DNA of 64,000 nt from JAICJC01 sp963757605 (GTDB lineage Bacteria; Actinomycetota; Thermoleophilia; Gaiellales; JAICJC01): assembly GCA_963757605.1 (NCBI GenBank), contig CAVWSF010000005.1:186001-250000 (forward strand), given 5' to 3'. A program made the translations under genes and the position numbers. Below, one piece after another: positions 16,670 to 23,700 of the stretch (positions are counted from its first letter, which is position 1; each line of letters begins with the position of its first letter). The notes beneath the pieces were generated by a model, which was not told where the DNA came from, ran no database searches, and saw nothing but the letters and a program-made list of their open reading frames with translations.

Positions 16670-18169
16670 TCAGCCGAGCGCGACGGCCCGGGCGACGGCC
16701 TTCTCGGTGAGCTCGTCTGGGACGTCGACCCCCCAGACCGGCCGTCCGATCGCCTCGAGGAGCACGAAGCGCACCCGGCCCCCGCGGGCCTTCTTGTCGT
16801 GGGCCAAGGCGTCGATCACCGCCGCGGGGCTCACGTTCCGGGCCGTGACCGGAAGCTCGTGCCGGCGCAGGAGCTCGCGCACCTCCTCCTCGACGGCCGC
16901 GTCAAGGCCGGCGCACTGGGCCGAGAGCCACAGCGCCGCGAGGAGCCCGATCCCGACCGCCTCGCCGTGCGAGAACGCCTTGTAGCCGGTCGCGGCCTCG
17001 ATCGCGTGACCGACCGAGTGGCCGAGATTCAGGACGGCTCGCTCCCCCCGCTCCTCGGGGTCGGCGGCCACGATCCGGGCCTTGTAGGCGGCGCAGCGCC
17101 GGATCAGCTCGAGCCGCTCCTCGGGCGATCCGCGGCCCGGCTCCCAGGCGCGCACGAGCTCCCATAGCCGCCCGCCCGCCAGGAGGCCCGTCTTCACGAC
17201 CTCCGCGAACCCCGACGACCACTCCCGCCGCGGCAGCGTCTCGACGGTGGCGGGGTCGCACACGACCCACTCGGGCTGGTGGAAGGCACCGACCGCGTTC
17301 TTGGCCTGGGGCAGGTCGACCGCCGTCTTGCCGCCGATGCCCGCGTCGACCATCCCGGTGAGCGAGGTCGGCACCGAGATCCAGGGGATCCCGCGCAGGT
17401 ATGTGGCAGCGACGAAGCCCGCGACGTCGGTGGCCGCGCCGCCGCCGAGGGCGACGATCACGTCGCCGCGCTCAACGCCCAGGTCGGCCAGGCGCGTCCA
17501 GGCCTGCCGCGCCACGGCGACGGTCTTCGCGGCCTCCCCGGCGGGCAGGCGGACGGTCACGAGCGGCTCGATGGGCGGGCCGAGCACCCGCAGCACAGCC
17601 CGGTCGGCGACGAGCGCCGCCCGGCGCGCGCCCACGAGGCGCGGCAGCTCGGTCAGGGCGGCCGATCGCGCGAGCGGCGCGAGCAGCGCCTCGTCTCCGC
17701 GCAGGTCCTCGGCGTCGACGAGGGCGTCGCAGGAGGCGTGGTAGAGCGGGTCGCGGGCCTCGTAGAGCTCGGCGAACCCGCGCGCCTCGCCCGCCAGCGG
17801 CCGGTCGCCGGCCTCCGCCTCGACCCGCCGCCAGGCCGTCTGGGGCGACACGTCGAGCAGCACGGTGAAGCTGCCGTCGCGGAGCCGCTCGCGCGTCACC
17901 GCCGACAGCACCGCCCCGCCGCCCAGCGCGATCACGGCGTTCGGCTGGGTGAGCAGGCGATCGACGACGCGCTCCTCGAGCGCGCGGAACGCCGGCTCGC
18001 CGTCCTCGGCGAAGATCGCCGGGATGCCCCTGCCGGCCTCGCGCTCGATCTCGCGATCGGCGTCGAGGAAGGCCCATCCCAGCCGGGCGGCCAGCGCCTC
18101 GCCGGCGGTCGTCTTGCCCGCGCCCATGAAGCCGATGAGCGCGAGGTTGCGAAACGGCCCGGGGATCAT
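16670..18169 (-). CDS. aroKB: Bifunctional shikimate kinase / 3-dehydroquinate synthase
   Basis: A 499-residue fusion of two shikimate enzymes. Residues 1-160 are AroK: Walker A GFMGAGKTTAG, the shikimate-binding DxD region DADREIE and IALGGGAV. Residues 165-499 are AroB: the NAD motif ALGGGAATDVAGFVAATYLRG, SLTGMVDAGIGGKTAVD, and metal ligands in NLGHSVGHAIE and FSHGEAVGIG. The two enzymes are non-consecutive steps (AroB first, AroK fifth). The start overlaps aroC as ATGA. Confidence 0.96.
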   Translation of the reverse strand: MIPGPFRNLALIGFMGAGKTTAGEALAARLGWAFLDADREIEREAGRGIPAIFAEDGEPAFRALEERVVDRLLTQPNAVIALGGGAVLSAVTRERLRDGSFTVLLDVSPQTAWRRVEAEAGDRPLAGEARGFAELYEARDPLYHASCDALVDAEDLRGDEALLAPLARSAALTELPRLVGARRAALVADRAVLRVLGPPIEPLVTVRLPAGEAAKTVAVARQAWTRLADLGVERGDVIVALGGGAATDVAGFVAATYLRGIPWISVPTSLTGMVDAGIGGKTAVDLPQAKNAVGAFHQPEWVVCDPATVETLPRREWSSGFAEVVKTGLLAGGRLWELVRAWEPGRGSPEERLELIRRCAAYKARIVAADPEERGERAVLNLGHSVGHAIEAATGYKAFSHGEAVGIGLLAALWLSAQCAGLDAAVEEEVRELLRRHELPVTARNVSPAAVIDALAHDKKARGGRVRFVLLEAIGRPVWGVDVPDELTEKAVARAVALG

Positions 18170-19350
18170 GCGCGGGCGATGCGCTCGACGTAGGCGGCGT
18201 GGGCGGCCACGAAGTCGCCGACCGCGTCACCGCCGAACTTCTCCTGCGCCGCCCGGGCCAGCTCCCACGCCAGCGCCGCCTCGGCGACCACGGCCGCGGC
18301 CGGAAGGACGGTGACGTCGGAGCGCTCCACGTGCGCCTCGCGCGGCTCGTGCGAGCCGAGCTCCGCGGAGCGCAGCGGGCGCATGAGGGTCGGGAGCGGC
18401 TTCCAGATCGTCCGCACCACCACCTCCGCCCCGTTGGTCATCCCGCCCTCGAGGCCGCCGGCGCGGTCCGTCTCGCGATGCCAGCCGCGCTCGTCCGTGT
18501 GGAAGATCTCGTCGTGGACGCTCGAGCCGCGGCGACCGGCCGAGGCGATCGCGTCGCCGATCTCGACGCCCTTGGCAGACTGGATGGAGAGCATCGCCGC
18601 CGCGATGCGGCCGTCGAGGCGGCGGTCGCGCTCGACGTAGGAGCCGAGGCCGGGCGGCACGCCGAAGGCCCGCACCTCGGTGACGCCGCCGAGCGTGTCG
18701 CGGTCGTGCTTGGCGCCCTCGATCTCGGCGATCATCGCCGCCTCGGCGTCCGGGTCGATGCAGCGCACGGGCGAGCGCTCGGCCCGGTCGAGGTCGGAGA
18801 TGGAGAGCCAGGCCGGCGGCGTGGCCCGCACCGACCCCACCTGCAGCACGTGCGAGCGCACCTCGATCCCGATCGCGCGGATGAGAGCCTTGGCGACGGC
18901 GCCCGCCGCGACGCGCGCCGCCGTCTCGCGGGCGCTGGCGCGCTCGAGCACGTTGCGCACGTCCTCGTGGCCGTACTTGAGGACGCCCGCCAGGTCGGCG
19001 TGGCCCGGCCGGGGGAGCGTCACCGGCTTCCCGCGCCAGCCGTACTCCTCGAGGGCCGCGGCGTCGACCGGCCAGGCGCTCATCGGGGCCGTCCAGTTCT
19101 TGTGGTCGCGGTTCTGGATGAAGAACGCGAGCGGACTCCCGAGGGTACGGCCGTGGCGCAGTCCGCCACGCGGCTCGACGTCGTCCTGCTCGAGCTGCTG
19201 GCGGGGGCTTCGGCCGTAGCCGGCCTGGCGCCTGGCGAGGTCGGCCTGGACGACCCCGTGGTCGACCTCGAGCCCCGCCGGCAGGCCCGTGATGACGACG
19301 GTCAGTCCGGGGCCGTGAGATTCGCCGGCCGTGACGTAGGAGAGCGCCAT
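18166..19350 (-). CDS. aroC: Chorismate synthase
   Basis: A 394-residue FMN-dependent chorismate synthase, last step of the shikimate pathway. Family motifs include SYVTAGESHGPGLT at the start, RPGHADLAG, RASARETAARVA and the C-terminal RSDVTVLPAA. ATG 19350 is the only copy of the start followed by a full-length frame. The first ~17 codons and 122 bases of leader are repeated twice upstream (see the 172-bp array), so decoy starts lie at 19522 and 19694. Confidence 0.96.
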   Translation of the reverse strand: MALSYVTAGESHGPGLTVVITGLPAGLEVDHGVVQADLARRQAGYGRSPRQQLEQDDVEPRGGLRHGRTLGSPLAFFIQNRDHKNWTAPMSAWPVDAAALEEYGWRGKPVTLPRPGHADLAGVLKYGHEDVRNVLERASARETAARVAAGAVAKALIRAIGIEVRSHVLQVGSVRATPPAWLSISDLDRAERSPVRCIDPDAEAAMIAEIEGAKHDRDTLGGVTEVRAFGVPPGLGSYVERDRRLDGRIAAAMLSIQSAKGVEIGDAIASAGRRGSSVHDEIFHTDERGWHRETDRAGGLEGGMTNGAEVVVRTIWKPLPTLMRPLRSAELGSHEPREAHVERSDVTVLPAAAVVAEAALAWELARAAQEKFGGDAVGDFVAAHAAYVERIARA

Positions 19351-19713
19351 CCGGTCTGGGAGCCTAATCCACGGCTGAGGCGGGGAGCTTGGCTCCCCGC
19401 CTCGCACCGAACGTCTCGAGTGCGAGATGTGGGGGGCTCATGGGGGGAGCCTGCTCCCCCCATGTCAAGGCGGTCAGTCCGGGGCCGTGAGATTCGCCGG
19501 CCGTGACGTAGGAGAGCGCCATCCGGTCTGGGAGCCTAATCCACGGCTGAGGCGGGGAGCTTGGCTCCCCGCCTCGCACCGAACGTCTCGAGTGCGAGAT
19601 GTGGGGGGCTCATGGGGGGAGCCTGCTCCCCCCATGTCAAGGCGGTCAGTCCGGGGCCGTGAGATTCGCCGGCCGTGACGTAGGAGAGCGCCATCCGGCC
19701 TGGGAGCCTAATC
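19299..19713. repeat. 172-bp tandem array duplicating the aroC start and leader
   Basis: The unit repeats at 19301, 19473 and 19645 with a period of exactly 172 bases; two units are complete and the third is partial. Each unit holds the first ~17 codons of aroC on the minus strand plus about 122 bases not otherwise present. That part has two perfect hairpins: 12-bp arms with a TTG loop at 19377-19403 and 12-bp arms with a CT loop at 19439-19464. Upstream copies encode a 52-residue ORF that begins like AroC and stops 13 bases before the next start. The array fills the 389-bp gap between aroC and the prepilin peptidase gene. An assembly artefact is possible. Confidence 0.93.
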
Positions 19714-19739
19714 GACCGGCGCCCGCGGCCAGACGCCTC

Positions 19740-20372
19740 TCAGAGCATGTACCAGTTCCAGATCTGCTCGCCCCACATCAGCCCGACGATCGCACCGAAC
19801 GCGAGGAACGGGCCGAACGGGAAGCCGATCTTGCGCGCCCGCAGGCCCTTCACCAGGAGCAGGCCCAGCGACGGGATGAGCGAGAGGCAGAAGGCGGCGA
19901 AGAGCGCGACGCCGACGTACTTGCCGAGCGCGAGCCCGATCATCAGCACCATCTTCACGTCGCCGAGGCCCATCCCCTTCGGCGAGACGACCCACGCCGC
20001 GCCGAGGAAGACCAGGCCGGCGAGGCCGCCGACGAGCAGCTCGGCCCAGCGGTCGGGCTGGGCGGCGACGGCGGTCGCGTAGACGAGCACGGCACCGGGG
20101 AGGTTGATCGCATCGGGGATGATGCGGTGCTTCAGGTCGATCGCGGAGGCCGGCACGACGAGCGCCGTCAGGAGCAGCGCCGGCACGAGCCGCGGGTGCA
20201 GGCCGATGTGGTAGGCGAGCACGGCGAAGAGGGCGGCGGTGACTCCCGCCACGACCCACTTGCGGCGCGCCGACGGCGCGGTGCCCGTTCCCGTGGGGAA
20301 GCGCTGGATGAGCCATTCCATGGGCCAGCCGAGGGCGAACCCGGCGCCGGCGAGGGGAAGCGCGATCTCCAT
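19740..20372 (-). CDS. Prepilin peptidase (A24 family)
   Basis: A 210-residue polytopic membrane aspartyl protease that cleaves type IV or Flp prepilin leaders. The two catalytic Asp motifs are IDLKHRIIPDAI and the GMGLGDVKM version of GxGD. The N-terminal Cys-rich methyltransferase loop of PilD is absent, so it is the short form. ATG 20372 is 47 bases from the divergent flavin oxidase start. A candidate substrate, a Flp-like pilin, is encoded at 46553-46708. Confidence 0.92.
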   Translation of the reverse strand: MEIALPLAGAGFALGWPMEWLIQRFPTGTGTAPSARRKWVVAGVTAALFAVLAYHIGLHPRLVPALLLTALVVPASAIDLKHRIIPDAINLPGAVLVYATAVAAQPDRWAELLVGGLAGLVFLGAAWVVSPKGMGLGDVKMVLMIGLALGKYVGVALFAAFCLSLIPSLGLLLVKGLRARKIGFPFGPFLAFGAIVGLMWGEQIWNWYML

Positions 20373-20419
20373 GCACCGACTATCGGCCGGAGACGGCCGG
20401 GGCTGTAGGCTCCGCCGCC

Positions 20420-21550
20420 ATGCCGGATGTGATCGTGATCGGCGGCGGAGTGATCGGGACGACGGCCGCATGGCAGATCGCCTCCGCCGGGGCCGAGGTC
20501 GTGCTGCTCGAGCGGGGCGCGCTCGCGTCCGGCGCCACCGGCCGCAGCCAGGGGCTCGTCCTGCCGCCCGACCACGCCGAGCTGGTGCCGCTGTGGCGCG
20601 AGAGCGTCGTGCTCTACGGCGCGCTCGCCGACCGGCGCGACTTCGGCTTCGACCGCGCGCCGATCGGGACGCTCCTGCTCGCGACCTCCGAGGAGCAGCA
20701 GGCGGCGCTCGACGCCGTGTCCCACCCCGGCGAGCGGCTCGACGCGGCCGGCGTCGCCGAGGCGGAGCCGGGGCTCGCCGCAGGCATGACCGGCGGCCTC
20801 CTGATCGCGGAGGGGCGCCGCACCGATCCCGGTGCGCTCGCGGCGTCCGCGGCGGCGGAGGCCAGGGACGCCGGCGCCGACATCCGCGCCCACGTCGAGG
20901 TGAAGCGGCTGGTGCGCGGCGGCGTCGTCACCGACGCCGGCCCGATCGACGCCCCGATGGTGCTGCTCGCCGCAGGCGCGTGGTCGCGCGCGCTGGCCCG
21001 CATGGCCGGCCACGAGCTGCCGGTGCGACCGGTGCGAGGGTGGATCGCGCTCGTCGCGCCGGGGCCGCAGGTGCTCCGCCACGCCGTCTACGAGGCCGAG
21101 TACACCGCGCCGGAGCCGCCCGTCCCCGGAGGGCCGGTCACGCTGGCCGACCTGGCCGAGGGGACGGTCGCCGAGGCCGGGCCGCCGCCCGTGCACGCCC
21201 TCGGCATCCACCAGAACGCGGACGGCACGGTGGTCGTCGGCGCGTCCCGGTCGGCGGCGCTGCACGAGGGCGCCGAGAGCCTCGCCGGCCTGCGCGGAAA
21301 CGCCCGCCGGGCGTGCGCGATGGTGCCCGGGATCGCCGACCGCGAGGTGGCCGCCGCGTGGACGGGCCTGCGGCCCTTCTCGCACGACGGCCTGCCCTAC
21401 ATCGGCGCCCTGGACGACGGCCTGGTCGTGTGCGCCGGCCACGGCGCCGAGGGGATCCTGACCGGCGCCGGATCCGGCCGCCTGGCCGCCGAGCTCGTGC
21501 TGGGGCGCGAGCCGTACGCCGACGTCACGCCCTTCCGACCCGATCGTTAG
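20420..21550 (+). CDS. FAD-dependent amine/amino acid oxidase (DAO family)
   Basis: A 376-residue flavoprotein of the glycine/sarcosine oxidase type. The Rossmann motif VIVIGGGVIGTTAAW is at residues 4-18, then GRSQGLVLP after the first helix, and the C-terminal FAD motif WTGLRPFSHDGLPYIG and GHGAEGILTG. The exact substrate is unknown. It is divergent from the prepilin peptidase gene and its stop overlaps aroE by 4 bases. Confidence 0.9.
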   Translation: MPDVIVIGGGVIGTTAAWQIASAGAEVVLLERGALASGATGRSQGLVLPPDHAELVPLWRESVVLYGALADRRDFGFDRAPIGTLLLATSEEQQAALDAVSHPGERLDAAGVAEAEPGLAAGMTGGLLIAEGRRTDPGALAASAAAEARDAGADIRAHVEVKRLVRGGVVTDAGPIDAPMVLLAAGAWSRALARMAGHELPVRPVRGWIALVAPGPQVLRHAVYEAEYTAPEPPVPGGPVTLADLAEGTVAEAGPPPVHALGIHQNADGTVVVGASRSAALHEGAESLAGLRGNARRACAMVPGIADREVAAAWTGLRPFSHDGLPYIGALDDGLVVCAGHGAEGILTGAGSGRLAAELVLGREPYADVTPFRPDR

Positions 21551-22341
21551 CCGCGTGCGCCCCGCCGCATGGCCTCGACAGGCGCCGGGCGGCCGGTGAG
21601 GAGCTCGAAGGCGACGATCCCCTGGCCGACCAGCACCTCGATGCCGTCGATCACGCGGGCGTCGCGCTCGCGGACTGCCGCGCAGAGCGGCGTCTCCGAG
21701 CCGTCGCCGCGGTAGGCGAGGTCGACGACCGTCGTGTCCGGCCCGAGCAGGCTCGCGTCGATCGGCAGTGAAACATCGGTGCCTGGCACCGATGTTTCAT
21801 GCTGGCCGAGGGGGGTGGCGTTCACGACCAGCGTTGCTGCACGGTCGGGTGGCCAGGGCACGGGCTCGCCCAGCTCGGCGGCGGCCTCCGGCCGGCGGGC
21901 GCTCACGGCCACCTCCCAGCCGGCGGCGCGGAGCGCGGCCACCGCCGCCCGCGCGGCGCCGCCGGCGCCCAGGACGAGCGCGTCAGCCGGAGGGAGCTCG
22001 CCCAGCGCCCACAGGAGGCCGCGGCCGTCGGTGCTCTCGCCGTGGATCTGCCCGTCGCGGACGAGGAGCGTGTTGACCGAGCCGGCGGCGGCCGCGTCCG
22101 GAGCGAGCGTCGCGCACAGCGGGATCACAGCCTGCTTGTGCGGGATCGTGACGTTCACGCCCGCGAAACCGGCGCCGGCCATCCCGGCCACGAAGTCCGC
22201 CAGGGCGGCCGGCGGCACGTCGACCGCCACGTACTCCCACTCCATCCCGAGCTCGGCGTAGGCCGCCGTGTGCATCGCCGGCGAGCGCGTGTGGGCGATC
22301 GGGTGCCCGATCACCCCCGCCCGCCGCGGCTCAGCCGCCAT
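21547..22341 (-). CDS. aroE: Shikimate dehydrogenase
   Basis: A 264-residue NADPH-dependent shikimate dehydrogenase. Substrate-site motifs are GHPIAHTRSPAMH and NVTIPHKQ (catalytic Lys), then the nucleotide loop LGAGGAARA and NATPLG. A perfect 31-bp palindrome is embedded in frame at 21769-21799, encoding the linker ETSVPGTDVSL after NATPLG, where family members have a variable loop. The start overlaps the mltG stop by 11 bases. The enzyme is likely still functional because the insert falls in the loop. Confidence 0.94.
   Translation of the reverse strand: MAAEPRRAGVIGHPIAHTRSPAMHTAAYAELGMEWEYVAVDVPPAALADFVAGMAGAGFAGVNVTIPHKQAVIPLCATLAPDAAAAGSVNTLLVRDGQIHGESTDGRGLLWALGELPPADALVLGAGGAARAAVAALRAAGWEVAVSARRPEAAAELGEPVPWPPDRAATLVVNATPLGQHETSVPGTDVSLPIDASLLGPDTTVVDLAYRGDGSETPLCAAVRERDARVIDGIEVLVGQGIVAFELLTGRPAPVEAMRRGARG
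21769..21799. repeat. 31-bp perfect palindrome inside aroE (GGTGCCTGGCACC family)
   Basis: Two 15-bp arms around a central T form a perfect palindrome with core GGTGCCTGGCACC. It lies inside aroE without breaking the frame. It resembles in design, though not in sequence, the GGGGTCAGACCCC palindromes found in gaps elsewhere in the window, so it is probably a second REP-like family. Confidence 0.8.
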
Positions 22342-23302
22342 GCGCCTTGAAGTCCTCGTAGCTCGCCGTGAAGTACTGCGCGGCCTGCCCGGGGACGGCC
22401 ACGTAGTAGAGGTAGTCGACGTTCGCCGGGTGCGCCGCGGCCTCGATCGAGGCCAGCCCCGGGTTGCAGATCGGCGTCGGCGGCAGGCCCGCGACCTTCC
22501 GCGTGTTGTACGGCTCGATCTGGTCGATGTCGGACTGGTGGATCGTGGCCGACCACGAGCCCAGGTGGTAGAGGATGGTGGCGTCGATGCCGAGCGCCAT
22601 GCCGCGGTGCAGGCGGTTGTAGATGACCGCGGCGACCTTGGCCCGGTCGCCGGGGGCTCGCGCCTCGCGCTCGATCATCGACGCGATCGTGAGGACGTCG
22701 TACGGCGTCAGGTTCTTCGACTCCGCGTAGCTCATGTCCACCTTGGCGACGTTCGCGCTGAACGCGGCCAGCTGCTGGGCGACGAGCGCGGCGGCCTTCT
22801 CCCCCGGCCGGACCGTGTACGTGGCCGGGAACATGAAGCCCTCCATGTTCAGATGGTGCCCGTAGCCCGGCGGCGGCGACGCGCGCCTGACCGCCCGCCC
22901 GTAGGCCTGCCTCGAGATCCCGACGGCGGGCAACCGGGCCTGGATGTCGGTGATCCGGAAGCCCTCGGGCACGACCAGCGTCTTCGTCACCTCGACCGGC
23001 CCGCGGTCGAGCGCCCGGATCAGGGCGTCGTAGCCCGTCCCGGTGCGCATCGTGTAGGAGCCGGCCTTGAAGTCGGCCCCCTCGCCCTGATCCTTGGCGT
23101 ACTCGCGGAAGCGGCCGCCGTCGGCGACGACGCCCTTGTCCTCGAGGATCGCGCCGATCTCGGACGCGTCGGCGCCGGGCGGGATCACGACCTGGAGCGG
23201 TGCGCCGGACGGGTCGGCGGCGGGCGCCGTCGTGTCGGCCCCGAGATCCGAGACGACCCACTGGATCCCGCGCGCGCCGGCGACGACGGCGGCCACGAGC
23301 AC
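22331..23302 (-). CDS. mltG: Endolytic murein transglycosylase MltG
   Basis: A ~323-residue membrane-anchored YceG/MltG protein that cuts nascent glycan strands. A short TM anchor at the N-terminus is followed by a LysM-like region and the catalytic domain with ASMIEREAR (catalytic Glu), YNRLHRGMALGIDATI and PTPICNPGLASIEAA. The start is uncertain: GTG 23302 is used, but hydrophobic codons continue upstream to the ruvX stop without any ATG, GTG or TTG. The order alaS-ruvX-mltG-aroE is a standard actinobacterial cluster. Confidence 0.94.
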   Translation of the reverse strand: MLVAAVVAGARGIQWVVSDLGADTTAPAADPSGAPLQVVIPPGADASEIGAILEDKGVVADGGRFREYAKDQGEGADFKAGSYTMRTGTGYDALIRALDRGPVEVTKTLVVPEGFRITDIQARLPAVGISRQAYGRAVRRASPPPGYGHHLNMEGFMFPATYTVRPGEKAAALVAQQLAAFSANVAKVDMSYAESKNLTPYDVLTIASMIEREARAPGDRAKVAAVIYNRLHRGMALGIDATILYHLGSWSATIHQSDIDQIEPYNTRKVAGLPPTPICNPGLASIEAAAHPANVDYLYYVAVPGQAAQYFTASYEDFKAHGG

Positions 23303-23313
23303 CGCCAGAAGGA

Positions 23314-23700
23314 CTAGCCGGCGAGCCGTGTCAGGTACCCCTGGAGGAGGTGGGCGGCGGCGACGGCGTCCTCGCCCTCGCGGCCGCCCGACGCGGTCGC
23401 GAGCGCCGTGGTGAACCGCTCGTCATAGGTGTCGACCGGGACGGTGCAGCGGGCGGCGAGCTCCGCCACGAACGCCCTCGTCTCTGCCGCCTGGGCGCCC
23501 TCCTCGCCCCGCAGCGTGAGCGGCAGGCCGACGACGACGCGCTCGGGCGAGAGGCCCTCGATCGTCCTCACGAGCTCGGCCATCCCGGCCGGCCTGCGGA
23601 CGTGACGCACCACGCCCACCGGGCGCGCGAGCGTGCCCGTCTCGTCGCTCACGGCCACACCCGTCCGGGCGCTGCCGTAGTCCACCGCCACGACCCTCAC
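23314..23700 (-). CDS. ruvX: Holliday junction resolvase-like RuvX (YqgF)
   Basis: A 128-residue RNase H-fold protein; the family acts as Holliday junction resolvase or in 16S rRNA 5' end processing. Motifs are VAVDYGSARTGVAVSD (first acidic residue), VVGLPLTLRG, and DERFTTALA. GTG 23700 overlaps the alaS stop as GTGA. It lies in the canonical alaS-ruvX-mltG order. Confidence 0.95.
   Translation of the reverse strand: MRVVAVDYGSARTGVAVSDETGTLARPVGVVRHVRRPAGMAELVRTIEGLSPERVVVGLPLTLRGEEGAQAAETRAFVAELAARCTVPVDTYDERFTTALATASGGREGEDAVAAAHLLQGYLTRLAG

Noticed and set aside
19299..19713. CRISPR array
   Set aside because: The units are contiguous and identical, without variable spacers, and they contain the aroC start.
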